Notes: generated from the letters alone by a model not told the origin. A stretch of 64,000 bases of DNA from Bacteroidota bacterium (GCA_018267615.1 JAFDYD010000001.1:119098-183097), one strand, 5' to 3'. Numbered from the stretch's first letter, positions 18,181 to 27,628 are shown. Program-made: numbers and translations.

Positions 18181-18531
18181 ATGAGCGCAACCACTAGCAA
18201 TTACTGGATGATCGTGAACGTAGATGGTTCCGAAGGAACTCCGGTAAAGGTCGACTTCCTGAACCTTAAGAAAGCTTCAATGATTTTGAGAGCACTCAAT
18301 CATAAGTTGCGCCAGCAGATCGTAAGAATTCTGGACGAAAATAAAAAGTTGACAGTTACAGAATTATATATCCAATTGAGACTCGAACAATCAGTGGCTT
18401 CCCAGCATTTAGCAATTCTCAGAAGAGCTGGTATCGTCAAGACTGAGCGCGATGGCAAATTCATTCACTATACGATCAATCATGATCGCATTGCCGACAT
18501 TATGAAAACGGTAGATGATTTGATCGATTAA
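18181..18531 (+). CDS. ArsR-family winged-helix transcriptional regulator without cysteines
   Basis: 116 residues. The DNA-binding helix-turn-helix is LTVTELYIQLRLEQSVASQHLA and the wing is GIVKTERDGKFIHYTI. ArsR proteins that sense metals or persulfides normally use cysteines; this protein contains none at all. It may thus respond to another ligand or act through different residues. It lies 101 bp upstream of a persulfide dioxygenase-rhodanese gene, in the same orientation with its own promoter between them, so it may regulate that gene. Confidence 0.9.
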   Translation: MSATTSNYWMIVNVDGSEGTPVKVDFLNLKKASMILRALNHKLRQQIVRILDENKKLTVTELYIQLRLEQSVASQHLAILRRAGIVKTERDGKFIHYTINHDRIADIMKTVDDLID

Positions 18532-18587
18532 TCCATTATTTCATTTCATTTTTTTGTTTTCCTTAAGTTTCCAAACGTCCGCAGCGG

Positions 18588-18618
18588 TTGAACATAGCAA
18601 GATAATTGACTAACTTTG
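18588..18618 (+). promoter_or_regulatory. Promoter of the MBL-rhodanese gene (TTG-N20-TAACTTTG)
   Basis: TTG at 18588-18590, then a 20-bp spacer, then TAACTTTG at 18611-18618, a close match to the Bacteroidota consensus. The chosen ATG at 18633 is only 14 bp after the -7 box, so the mRNA would have a very short leader. Confidence 0.65.
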
Positions 18619-18632
18619 CGTCAAAAAAAAGC

Positions 18633-20036
18633 ATGTTCATTAAGCAATTATATACAGGCTGTTTGAGTGAAGCTGCGTACTATATAGAGAGCAAGGGCGA
18701 AGCTGCAATAATTGACCCATTACGTGATATTGAAACCTACATCGAACTCGCGCGCGAAAGAAAATCAACCATAAAATATATTTTCGAAACTCATTTTCAC
18801 GCAGATTTTGTAAGCGGTCATCTCGATCTTGCAAAAGCTACTGGCGCACCGATTGTATTTGGTCCTGATACAGAAACAAATTTTCCCATCTATCTCGCAA
18901 AAGACGGTGAAGTATTTTCTCTTGGAGATATCCAGTTGGAAGTGTTACATACACCCGGTCATACTGTGGAATCATCTTGCTACCTGGTAAAAGATGAAAA
19001 ATCAAACCCGGTTGCCGTTTTTACTGGCGATACTTTGTTCGTTGGTGATGTAGGACGGCCGGATTTGAGTAGTGGTAATTTGAGCGACACTCAATTGGCT
19101 TCTATGTTGTACGACTCGCTGCAAAATAAAATTATGCCATTGCCAAACAGTGTGATTGTTTATCCTGCCCATGGTCAGGGTAGTAGTTGCGGTAAAAATT
19201 TAGGTCCGGATACATACAGCACCATTGGCGATGAAAAAGAATCTAATTATGCATTGCAGGATCAGACAAGGGATGAATTTATCAAAGCGGTGACAGACGG
19301 ATTGGATGTGCCACCGCAATATTTTTCCATCAATGCAAGAATCAATAAAGAAGGATATGAAAGTCTGGATGAAGTATTGGAGAATGGTATGAACGCATTG
19401 ACGATCGAGCAATTCAAAGATTGGTTGAAGAAAGATGATACAATTGTGCTTGATACGCGCGAATCAACAAAGTTTACTGATGGATTTATTCCGGGTTCAA
19501 TAAGTATCGGTTTAAATGGCCGTTTTGCTGAGTGGGCCGGAAGTTTGTTGCCATTCGACAAACCGATCGTATTGATAACCGAACAAGGAAAAGAGAGAGA
19601 GAGCCTGGTGCGTTTGGCGAGAGTTGGATTTGATCAGATGAAAGGATTTTTAGAAGGTGGATTTGAGGCTTGGAGAAATGCGAATCAGCCAATCGATATG
19701 ATCATTAATGTGGAAGCTGATGAACTTGCAATGGATCTTCCTTTTGATAATAAAATTGTGGTGATCGATGTTCGCCGTGAATCTGAATTTGCAGAAGGTC
19801 ATATCAAGGGTGCTGTAAACATTCCTGTAAATAAATTGGTTGATCCGGGAAGCATGGCGGATATTGAAGAGCATTACAATGTATATGTTCATTGTGGCGG
19901 AGGATATAGAAGTGTGATTGCCGCTTCAATGCTGAAGAGACAAGGCATCCATAATTTGCACAATGTACTGGGTGGATGGAATGCAATCAGGAATCAGAAA
20001 ATTGATATCGTAAAAGATAAAAGCGTACTGAATTAA
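18633..20036 (+). CDS. Metallo-beta-lactamase-fold persulfide dioxygenase fused to two rhodanese domains
   Basis: 467 residues from the ATG at 18633; an earlier in-frame TTG at 18606 lies inside the promoter and is rejected. The MBL domain comes first: FETHFHADFVSGH (His54, His56, Asp58), TPGH (His110) and FTGDTLFVGDVGRPDL (Asp133) are ETHE1-like iron ligands. Rhodanese 1 (about 270-350) has LDTRESTKFTDG but no cysteine in its active loop (ITEQGKE). Rhodanese 2 (about 370-460) has the full active loop VHCGGGYRS. The arrangement resembles CstB-type sulfide detoxification enzymes. An ArsR gene is immediately upstream. Confidence 0.9.
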   Translation: MFIKQLYTGCLSEAAYYIESKGEAAIIDPLRDIETYIELARERKSTIKYIFETHFHADFVSGHLDLAKATGAPIVFGPDTETNFPIYLAKDGEVFSLGDIQLEVLHTPGHTVESSCYLVKDEKSNPVAVFTGDTLFVGDVGRPDLSSGNLSDTQLASMLYDSLQNKIMPLPNSVIVYPAHGQGSSCGKNLGPDTYSTIGDEKESNYALQDQTRDEFIKAVTDGLDVPPQYFSINARINKEGYESLDEVLENGMNALTIEQFKDWLKKDDTIVLDTRESTKFTDGFIPGSISIGLNGRFAEWAGSLLPFDKPIVLITEQGKERESLVRLARVGFDQMKGFLEGGFEAWRNANQPIDMIINVEADELAMDLPFDNKIVVIDVRRESEFAEGHIKGAVNIPVNKLVDPGSMADIEEHYNVYVHCGGGYRSVIAASMLKRQGIHNLHNVLGGWNAIRNQKIDIVKDKSVLN

Positions 20037-20965
20037 GTATGCGATTCTTCCTCTTGCTTTGACTTCCGTACCGGTGGAGGAACATTATCTATCCAGGCGC
20101 TTTCGTACTCATCTTTCCATTTGTGTTTCCAACGACGGTGACTCCAAAGCCACATAGAAGGATTTCGACGGATTACATTTTCGAGATAGCGCACGTACTG
20201 CAGTGTGATTTTCCCCGGCGCCAGTTGACTTGCATCCGGCGTAGCTAATTCGACTACTGCGTGATAATAACCGCGCCGCGGTTTTTCCATATAAGCAAAT
20301 ACTACCGGCAAATTATTTGCCCTCGCTCCTTTTTCCGGGCCGGGCACAAAAGGTGTAGGGCGATCAAAGAAGTTGAACCAGTACGCACTTTCTGTTTTTC
20401 CCGGATTTTGATCAGCTACCAAGCCAAGCAGATATTGATTTTCCAAATGAGGAAATATTGCTTCACGCATATTATTGGCGGGTAAAAAAATATTTCCGCT
20501 GCGCGTGCGCAGTTTATAAAATAATTTTTCAAATACTTTATTGCTGATTGGCATGTACACCACCATTAGTTTGTATGGAGTGAGTGCCGATAAAACCAAT
20601 TGTCCCCATTCCCAATTGAATGTATGCCCGAGATGAAGCTGACAACTCTTTCCGCTTTTATATAATTCTTCCAACACATCCATATTCACAGAAAATCTTT
20701 TTTGAAGAAATGAATCACTGGCGGAAATGAGTTTGATTACTTCAATAAATGAATCGATAAAATTCCGGTAAAATTGTTTTGCAATGCGGATTCGCTCTTG
20801 CTCGGTTTTTTCAGGGAATGCAATCAGCAGATTATTCATCACTACTTCTCGCCTGTATCCGAACAAATAATATACAATAAAATAAATACCGTCGGCTATA
20901 AAATATAAAGCGCGCATCGGCAGGAGAGACACCAGGTAAAAGCAACTGTACGTAAAATAATACAT
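20033..20965 (-). CDS. LpxL/HtrB-like lipid acyltransferase, copy 1
   Basis: About 310 residues from the ATG at 20963-20965 (MYYFTYSCFYLVSLL); the frame opens further upstream, but the paralogue next to it starts at the equivalent position. The family pattern is clear: N-terminal membrane helix, NNLLIAFPEKTEQER, HLGHTFNWEWGQL with the catalytic His, VVYMPISNKVFEKL, and the end MWLWSHRRWKHKW. These enzymes transfer a fatty acyl chain onto lipid A precursors or other lipids. The stop overlaps the stop of the plus-strand MBL gene. Downstream copy of a tandem pair with 21052-21966. Confidence 0.9.
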   Translation of the reverse strand: MYYFTYSCFYLVSLLPMRALYFIADGIYFIVYYLFGYRREVVMNNLLIAFPEKTEQERIRIAKQFYRNFIDSFIEVIKLISASDSFLQKRFSVNMDVLEELYKSGKSCQLHLGHTFNWEWGQLVLSALTPYKLMVVYMPISNKVFEKLFYKLRTRSGNIFLPANNMREAIFPHLENQYLLGLVADQNPGKTESAYWFNFFDRPTPFVPGPEKGARANNLPVVFAYMEKPRRGYYHAVVELATPDASQLAPGKITLQYVRYLENVIRRNPSMWLWSHRRWKHKWKDEYESAWIDNVPPPVRKSKQEEESHT

Positions 20966-21051
20966 GAACGAGCAATGGGCCATGCATTGGCCGTGGGTTA
21001 AAAAAACACTATGCACTAAGATAGGAAAATGAGCCTAAAGTGCTGGTAAAA

Positions 21052-21966
21052 TTATTGATTAGGGATTGTGCCGATTCCTTTTTTTCCAATCCACATTTTT
21101 GCATACTCCGGGCTCCATTTGTGTTTCCATCTACGATGACTCCATAACCACATGGAAGGTTTTTCCCTGATGGACCGTTCCAGGAAATCAACATACCTGC
21201 GCGTCAGTTCTCCTTCTGGAAGTTCTGCAGGATTTTCTGATCCGAGTTCTAATCTTGCTCTGTAATATCCTCTTTTTGGTTTATAAAAATCCACAAAGAT
21301 CGCGGGTATATTTCCGGCCCGCGCTCCGCGCTCCGGGCCACGGACAAACGGTGTGGGATAACCGAAAAAATCCAACCAATACGAATTTGATGAATCGCCC
21401 GGCGACTGGTCGGCTACCAATACCAGCATATACTGTGTATTGCGATAGGGAAGAATTTCCCTGCTCATATGTGTCGCACGAATTAAGATAGTTCCAGTGC
21501 GTGAACGTAAATGAATTAATAGCCTATTGAAAATTTTATTGGTGAGTGGCATGTACACAACAATAAAAGCATAAGCTGTATCAAAAGGCATTGCAATATT
21601 TGCCATTTCCCAATTAAACATGTGCCCGAGATGCATCTGGCATTTTTTGCCCTGCGCATAATAATGTTCGAGCATCTCAGGATTATCGAGTGTAAAATGT
21701 TTACCAATAAATTTTTTGCTCGCTGAAATCAGCTTGAGCATCTCCATAAAATTGTCAACAAAATTGATATAAAAGTCCTTTGCAATTTTCCGGTGTTCAT
21801 CGCTGGTTTTTTCTGGAAATGCGAGCTGCAAATTGCTCATGATAATATCTTTTCTATAGCCGACGATCCTGTAAAGGATCACGTATGCGACATCCGAAAT
21901 GAGATACAAAAATCTCAGTGGAAGAAGAGAAATTGCGTAGAGTAAAGCGTAAATCAAATAATACAT
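21052..21966 (-). CDS. LpxL/HtrB-like lipid acyltransferase, copy 2
   Basis: 304 residues from the ATG 21964-21966. It parallels copy 1 along its whole length: MSNLQLAFPEKTSDEHRKI, HLGHMFNWEMANI, VVYMPLTNKIFNRL, WLDFFGYPTPFVRGPERGAR, WLWSHRRWKHKW. The conserved His in HLGH and the Arg-rich C-terminal motif are present, so both copies look functional. Two acyltransferases in a row may act on different acyl positions; that is inference. An inverted repeat lies upstream (22040-22153). Confidence 0.9.
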   Translation of the reverse strand: MYYLIYALLYAISLLPLRFLYLISDVAYVILYRIVGYRKDIIMSNLQLAFPEKTSDEHRKIAKDFYINFVDNFMEMLKLISASKKFIGKHFTLDNPEMLEHYYAQGKKCQMHLGHMFNWEMANIAMPFDTAYAFIVVYMPLTNKIFNRLLIHLRSRTGTILIRATHMSREILPYRNTQYMLVLVADQSPGDSSNSYWLDFFGYPTPFVRGPERGARAGNIPAIFVDFYKPKRGYYRARLELGSENPAELPEGELTRRYVDFLERSIREKPSMWLWSHRRWKHKWSPEYAKMWIGKKGIGTIPNQ

Positions 21967-22039
21967 CACCGAGGAGTCTGCTTAGGTAGGCAAAGATAAG
22001 AGATCGGGAGGGCAATGATGAATAATGAAAGACTTGAAA

Positions 22040-22153
22040 AATATTCAATAATCAACAATCAATGTTCAATGCTCAAGTAAGAACAAATTCAAAAAACGTT
22101 TATTCAATTCAGAACTTGAAAATTGAATATTGATTGATTGATTATTGAATATT
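22040..22153. repeat. Intergenic inverted repeat made of aatnntc heptamers
   Basis: The left arm reads aatattc, aataatc, aacaatc, aatgttc, aatgctc; the complement of the right arm reads aatattc, aataatc, aatcaatc (8 bp), aatattc, aattttc. The arms are about 38 bp with a 37-bp loop. It lies 19 bp after the stop of the kinase-RapZ gene (minus strand) and upstream of an acyltransferase gene. Confidence 0.82.
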
Positions 22154-22172
22154 TCTTTAGCCACCTATTCAC

Positions 22173-23621
22173 TTATGAATTTTGCCAATTCTTTTTTTCC
22201 TGCTCTCTATGAGTAAGTTCAATTTTTACTTTGAATTTATTTCTCAGATGTCTCGCCAGTGCATCAGCAGCGTAAACACTTCGGTGCTGACCTCCGGTAC
22301 ATCCAAAACTGATCATCAAACTTTCAAAGTCTCTGCGGATATAATCTTCCACACTGATATCAACAATATCATACACGCTATTTAGAAATTCAGGCATGCG
22401 TGTTTGCTGTTCGAGGAAATCTTTAACATCTTTATCTCTTCCTGTTTGCGATTTAAATGCTTCAAGCCGGCCCGGATTTAAAATTCCTCTGCAATCAAAT
22501 ACAAAACCACCACCATTTCCTTCATTGTCGCCAGGAATTCCAGACTTGTAAGAAAAACTATTGATATGAACTACGAGTGGAGTTTTTTCAGTTGCGTGTA
22601 GCGGTTCAAAACGCTTGATGATTTTATCATCCACGATAAAATTTAGTAACCTCTCAAATTCAGGCAGCACAATGCCAACCTGTTTATTCATCAAAAACCA
22701 TTTGAGATTTTTTAATCCGAGCGGAATACTAATGAGAAAATGCGCCTTCCTTTCAAACAGTCCGCGGAATCCATAAGCGCCCAGCACTTGTAATAGACGG
22801 ATCAAAACATATCCATTATACTGACTGATAAATCTTGTTCTATCAATTGGTTTTTCAAGAAGCGCTTCTGCACAATCCATATAATATTCCAACAAATTAT
22901 TTTTCCATTCATCGGGCAATTCTGCTTTTGCCTGCCATAACATCGATGCCACATCATATTGCAATGCACCTTTCATTCCACCCTGGAAATCTATAAAATG
23001 AACTTTTTCATTTTCGATCATGATATTGCGACTCTGAAAATCACGAAACATAAAATATTTGTGATCCACATAACTGAGATAATTACTCAGTGCCTCAAAA
23101 TCATCAATCAATTTTTCCTTGTCGTATGGAGTCTGGAGAGAATCCAGGAAATAATATTTGAAATAAAGGAGATCACTCAGGATTGCCTGCTTGCCAAATT
23201 CTTTTGAGGTAAGACACCAGTTATAATCGAGATCTGTATTTCCTTTTATCTGCAAATGCGCCAAGGCTTTCAAACTTTGTTTGAATAGACCATGCACGTA
23301 ATCTGTATATCCGTGTTGTTCGAGTTTATTCAGTAACGAAACATCTCCAAAATCTTCTTGTATATAGATGGTATTATCATTGTTCACCGCGTACACTTCG
23401 GGTACCGGGCAGTGTGCTTTTCTAAAATGCTGGCTGAACCGGATAAAAGTGAGATTTTCCTGTACATTGATTCCATAGGTCGCAATAAACGATTTACTTT
23501 TTGTCAGGAGACGAAAATAAATCCTGATGCTGCCTGACTGTGGAATTTTTTCAATACTAACGATCGGTTCGTTGCTAAACGACGAAAATAAATTCCTAAT
23601 GTCCTCAACAATGGTTTGCAT
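22173..23621 (-). CDS. Aminoglycoside-phosphotransferase-like kinase fused to a RapZ C-terminal domain
   Basis: 482 residues. N-terminal ~330: a kinase-fold domain of the APH type, with the catalytic loop FRDFQSRNIMIENEKVHFID (Asp and Asn for catalysis and Mg) and the metal Asp in IDFQGG. C-terminal ~130: the RapZ C-terminal domain, with INSFSYKSGIPGD, GGGFVFDCRGILNPGR and ISFGCTGGQHRSV. In proteobacteria RapZ controls GlmS through a small RNA, with a different N-terminal P-loop domain; here the kinase replaces it. AmgK-type sugar kinases feed peptidoglycan recycling, so a link to cell-wall amino sugar metabolism is plausible but unproven. Confidence 0.87.
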   Translation of the reverse strand: MQTIVEDIRNLFSSFSNEPIVSIEKIPQSGSIRIYFRLLTKSKSFIATYGINVQENLTFIRFSQHFRKAHCPVPEVYAVNNDNTIYIQEDFGDVSLLNKLEQHGYTDYVHGLFKQSLKALAHLQIKGNTDLDYNWCLTSKEFGKQAILSDLLYFKYYFLDSLQTPYDKEKLIDDFEALSNYLSYVDHKYFMFRDFQSRNIMIENEKVHFIDFQGGMKGALQYDVASMLWQAKAELPDEWKNNLLEYYMDCAEALLEKPIDRTRFISQYNGYVLIRLLQVLGAYGFRGLFERKAHFLISIPLGLKNLKWFLMNKQVGIVLPEFERLLNFIVDDKIIKRFEPLHATEKTPLVVHINSFSYKSGIPGDNEGNGGGFVFDCRGILNPGRLEAFKSQTGRDKDVKDFLEQQTRMPEFLNSVYDIVDISVEDYIRRDFESLMISFGCTGGQHRSVYAADALARHLRNKFKVKIELTHREQEKKNWQNS

Positions 23622-23706
23622 AATGAATAGCGGTAAAAATAAAATATTTTACCATAACGTAGGAAATGATAATTGATGTGAAGAATCCGCAAATATTTTT
23701 TACATG

Positions 23707-26370
23707 CTATGATGGCTCGGTCTCGACAGTAGCCGTCGGCGTCTTAATATGCTTTTTGGTTCTTGATGCGTACTCGCTGATCAGTTCAGCAACGAGGGCG
23801 GTCCAACCGGTTTGATGAGAAGCGCCCAATCCCAACCCAGTGTCCCCATGAAAAAACTCGTAGAACAAATTCAGATTTTTATTTTCGGGTCGTTGATAGA
23901 ACCAGCTATGGTGGCCATATTGAGGCGAATTCCCACTTTTATCTTTTTCAAAAAGACTTATCACGCGCATTGTTAATTCATCTGCTACTTCTTCAAGATT
24001 CATGAACACGCCGGAACCAACAGGACATTCTACTTTTAAACTGTCGCCATAAAATTCTCCGTATTTGCGAATGGATTGAATGATCAGATAATTGATCGGC
24101 ATCCACACCGGACCGCGCCAGTTTGCATTTCCTCCAAAGAGATTCGATGTCGAATCTCCCGGATCATAACGGATCGTGTAGTTGACAGAATCGATCGTTA
24201 CCGAATAAGGATTTTTTTCGTGGTATTTTGATAAAGCGCGAATGCCGCCCGGCGAAAGAAATTCGTCTTCATTAAGCAGTCTCTCCAGTAAATAAACAAG
24301 TCTTTCGCGCGGAACCAACGACAGTAAAATACTTTCTCCGTCAATTTTTTCTTCATTGGGCCAGAAGCGGTTATTTTTCAACCGGTAGTTTTCAAACCAT
24401 TGAGCTCTTTTTTTGAAATCAGCCAGCTTATCCAATTTCTTTTTATCGATTACCGAAACTGCAAACAAAGTGGTGATACCAACGATCGAGTGTATGCGCA
24501 ATTGTAAAGGAGCCGAACCTGCAATTGACAATGTATCATAAAAAAATTTATCTTCTTCATTCCACATGCCCTGTTCATTCAATGCTTCAGCAATTAATAC
24601 AAATTGTTCAAAAAATTTCGTGGCCGTGTCTTCGAAAGATTCGTCCTTCATCGAAATTTCCAAAGCCATATCCATCATGTTCAACGCATACATTCCCATC
24701 CAACTCGTACCGTCGGCTTGTTCCAATTGCATTTGTCCCGGTAATTCTATACTGCGGTTGAACACGCCGATATTATCCAATCCAAGAAATCCACCTTCGA
24801 ACATATTATTTCCATTAGGATCTTTTCGGTTAATCCACCACGTGAAATTGATCAGTAGTTTTTGAAAAATTCTTTTCAGGAAATCTATATCGCCCTTACC
24901 GGTTTGTTCTTTTTCTATCCTGTACACCTGCAATGCGGCCCACGCCTGCACAGGTGGATTCACATCACTGAAATCCCATTCGTAAGCAGGTAATTGTCCA
25001 TCAGGTTTCATATACCATTCCCGCATGATCAGCAACAACTGATGTTTTGCAAAACACGCGTCTGCCATTGCCATCGGAATACATTGAAAGCCCATATCCC
25101 ATGCAGCATACCACGGATATTCCCATTTATCGGGCATGGTAATTACATCCTGGTTTTTTAAATGTTTCCAACCGTGGTTGCGTCCATTTTGTTTGCCATG
25201 ATTGACAGGAGTAATTCCATCACTCGTGCTTAACCAATTCTCCACATCAAAATGATAATATTGTTTACTCCACAACAAACCCGCCATTGCCTGGCGCTGA
25301 ATCGTAAACAATTCGGAATCGCTGCTTACGGGAAGTATATCCGCATAAAAAGCATCGGCTTCTTCTTTCCGGTTTTGAAAAATATATTCAAACCCCTGAG
25401 CAAATGGCATATCAAGCGATTTATTACTCAGTCGAAGATAAATTTGCTGCGATTTTCCTCCTTCAATGGTATAACGATAAACCGGTGAAAATTTAGTTCC
25501 GGTTTTTTTCTGTCTCAGCGCTTCCAGTTTTTCTCCCCTGATAATGGCATCATGAAAAGCATCTTTCACAAATGCGGATGCATTCGGCTTACCGAATAAT
25601 TTCTCCAGGTTACTTTCGTTCTCTGTGAATAAGCGATCTTTCGCTGGTTGGAAGTAGAGATAATAAGTGCCGAGCCTGCTATGTGTGGCTTTTACAGATG
25701 TTTTGTCACGTACGCTGATTGTAGGTTTTTTTTCCAGGTCATAGTTCCATCGGTTATAGAACCAGAGGGTAGGCAACACCGTTATATCAGCAGCTTTTGT
25801 ATAACGGTTATGGATATCTATTTTGATGAAAATATCTTTTGCATTTTGTTTTGCATAAGTGATTGTTACATCAAAATATTCGTTGTTGTCAAAAACGCCA
25901 GTATCAAGTATTTCATATTCTGGTTCATCTTTGGAGCGTTCTCTATTTTCCTTGAGCAGTTTTTCATAAGGGAATAGTTGCTGAGGATATTTGTAGAGAT
26001 ATTCCATGTAGTAGTGTGTCGGAATATTATCGAGATAATAATAAAGTTCCTTTACATCTTCACCATGATTACCCTGGCTATTACCGAGACCAAAAAGTCT
26101 TTCTTTTAATACATTGTCTTTTCCATTCCATAATGCCACCGAAAAACAAAGGTTTTGGAAAAAGTCCGAGATGCCCGCGATTCCATCTTCTCCCCATTTG
26201 TAAGTGCGGCTGTGTGAGTCGCTATATGGAAAATAATGCCATGCATCTCCGTTTGAACTGTAGTCTTCTCTAACGGTTCCCCATTGTCTTTCGCTTAAAT
26301 AAGGGCCCCATTGTTCGAGAGGGATTTTTTTTGCACTGTTTACTGCCAGACGTTGTTGTTCTGCTGTCAT
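23707..26370 (-). CDS. GH63-like glucosidase
   Basis: A large cytoplasmic protein of 887 residues with no signal peptide. The N-terminal beta-rich part has QRQWGTVREDYS-like text (read as SERQWGTVREDYS) and WGEDGIAGISD. The (alpha/alpha)6 barrel has WYAAWDMGFQCIPMA, MREWYMKPDGQLPAYEWDF, GGFLGLDNIGVFNRS, QADGTSWMGMYALNM and GHHSWFYQRPENKNLN near the end. This matches GH63 glucosidases; related enzymes cleave alpha-glucosides or mannosylglycerate. Substrate not known. No neighbours in an obvious operon. Confidence 0.83.
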   Translation of the reverse strand: MTAEQQRLAVNSAKKIPLEQWGPYLSERQWGTVREDYSSNGDAWHYFPYSDSHSRTYKWGEDGIAGISDFFQNLCFSVALWNGKDNVLKERLFGLGNSQGNHGEDVKELYYYLDNIPTHYYMEYLYKYPQQLFPYEKLLKENRERSKDEPEYEILDTGVFDNNEYFDVTITYAKQNAKDIFIKIDIHNRYTKAADITVLPTLWFYNRWNYDLEKKPTISVRDKTSVKATHSRLGTYYLYFQPAKDRLFTENESNLEKLFGKPNASAFVKDAFHDAIIRGEKLEALRQKKTGTKFSPVYRYTIEGGKSQQIYLRLSNKSLDMPFAQGFEYIFQNRKEEADAFYADILPVSSDSELFTIQRQAMAGLLWSKQYYHFDVENWLSTSDGITPVNHGKQNGRNHGWKHLKNQDVITMPDKWEYPWYAAWDMGFQCIPMAMADACFAKHQLLLIMREWYMKPDGQLPAYEWDFSDVNPPVQAWAALQVYRIEKEQTGKGDIDFLKRIFQKLLINFTWWINRKDPNGNNMFEGGFLGLDNIGVFNRSIELPGQMQLEQADGTSWMGMYALNMMDMALEISMKDESFEDTATKFFEQFVLIAEALNEQGMWNEEDKFFYDTLSIAGSAPLQLRIHSIVGITTLFAVSVIDKKKLDKLADFKKRAQWFENYRLKNNRFWPNEEKIDGESILLSLVPRERLVYLLERLLNEDEFLSPGGIRALSKYHEKNPYSVTIDSVNYTIRYDPGDSTSNLFGGNANWRGPVWMPINYLIIQSIRKYGEFYGDSLKVECPVGSGVFMNLEEVADELTMRVISLFEKDKSGNSPQYGHHSWFYQRPENKNLNLFYEFFHGDTGLGLGASHQTGWTALVAELISEYASRTKKHIKTPTATVETEPS

Positions 26371-26622
26371 AGGCTAATATTTCGACACGGGATATCATAG
26401 GATTTATTAACACACGCATCCGAAAATGTGGTTAACAGGTTTAAGAACGTTCAGAGGTTATCCCCGTCTTATTCAAGTTTAAAAATAAAAATACCAATTA
26501 CCGTATTCGCATCAGATGACAAGCAAACGAAAAAATAAAATTACGATTTTTTTAAAACATGGGCATAAGTTATTGTACTTGTAGACGAATTAGGTTGAGA
26601 ACTAATTTGAAATATTTTCCGC

Positions 26623-27426
26623 CTACATTTTTTTTGAAAGTGTATAAAGTATTTTCATATCAGCATCATTGATATGAATATTGATGGTATCCTGCAACCA
26701 ATGTCTTTTGAAAGCGGCGATGACAGCCGTAGTATCTTTCATATCATAGCCAATGACTCGCAATGCCAGCAGGTAATCAAAATTTGGAGGCACAACTAAG
26801 TTTGTGGTGTCACCAAACCAATTTCCAAATCCTGAATCAGCAAGTGTTTTCCATGGAAATCTCCAGTTCGGATCCACTTTTCTTCCGGGAGCAATATCAC
26901 CATGACCAATAAAATTCGGAGTCGGGATATTGTATTTTTTTTTCAAGGTATCCAATAACAAAATGAGATTACTGATTTGCATATCGGTGAAAGGTTCAAA
27001 GCCGTTATTGTCGATTTCTATTCCTATACTTGAAGAATTGATATCAGTATTATTTCCCCACTTGCTTACGCCCGCCTGCCATGCCCGCAGGTAATCATTC
27101 AACATATGATGCACTGTTCCATCTTTGCAAATAACATAATGTGCACTCACTTGGGATCTGGTGATTGTAAATGTGTGCAAGGTTTGCTCGCAGCTATTTT
27201 GCGCTGTATGATGTATAATCACAAAATTCGGCTTGCGCAAATCAAAATTCGTGGTGCCTATCCAAATGGATCCACTATCCGCTACGTATCCGGGTGGCTT
27301 TTGTTTCAATTTCTCAGCAAGATTTTTTATTTCTGCTTTGTACATTTTGTTCGAGGTGCGATATGGATTGGGCGCACAGCTCCATAACAACACAATAATA
27401 ATGGGTGAAACAATTTTCCGCATCAT
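26623..27426 (-). CDS. N-acetylmuramoyl-L-alanine amidase, lipoprotein
   Basis: 267 residues. The N-terminal hydrophobic segment ends in the lipobox LLWSC (Cys 17). The amidase_2 domain is visible: VIIHHTAQNSCEQTL (zinc His), SAHYVICKDGTVHHML, SSSIGIEIDNNGF, GHGDIAPGRKVDPNWRFPW (zinc His and Asp). This is AmpD-like; it cuts the bond between MurNAc and the peptide in the periplasm or outer membrane. An inverted repeat lies upstream (27470-27628). Confidence 0.92.
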   Translation of the reverse strand: MMRKIVSPIIIVLLWSCAPNPYRTSNKMYKAEIKNLAEKLKQKPPGYVADSGSIWIGTTNFDLRKPNFVIIHHTAQNSCEQTLHTFTITRSQVSAHYVICKDGTVHHMLNDYLRAWQAGVSKWGNNTDINSSSIGIEIDNNGFEPFTDMQISNLILLLDTLKKKYNIPTPNFIGHGDIAPGRKVDPNWRFPWKTLADSGFGNWFGDTTNLVVPPNFDYLLALRVIGYDMKDTTAVIAAFKRHWLQDTINIHINDADMKILYTLSKKM

Positions 27427-27469
27427 GAAAATTTATTGTAACCCGAATTTAGTGAATCTACAACTGATG

Positions 27470-27628
27470 AAATTTTTGGTGGTGGGTCAGGTTCAAATTC
27501 TATGTGCAACTACGTTCCTACTGTGGTAAATTTTTTTTACCACATAGCCACAGTAGGAACATAGTTACACATAGCTAAAGTATCTAAAGATGGAATTACA
27601 CTTCAAATTGACCCACTACCAAATTTTT
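27470..27628. repeat. Nested intergenic inverted repeat with ctatgtg heptamers
   Basis: There are two nested palindromes. The outer arms (aaatttttggt... gggtca and tgaccc...accaaattttt) are at 27470-27490 and 27608-27628. The inner arms read tatgtgc, aactacg, ttcctac, tgtggta against the complement tatgtgt, aactatg, ttcctac, tgtggct, atgtgg. They enclose a T8 run and lie between the amidase and DUF72 genes, 41 bp downstream of the DUF72 stop (27670). Confidence 0.82.

Noticed and set aside
18606..18632. N-terminal extension of the MBL-rhodanese reading frame from a TTG
   Set aside because: It overlaps a strong TTG-N20-TAACTTTG promoter, and the family starts at the ATG at 18633.
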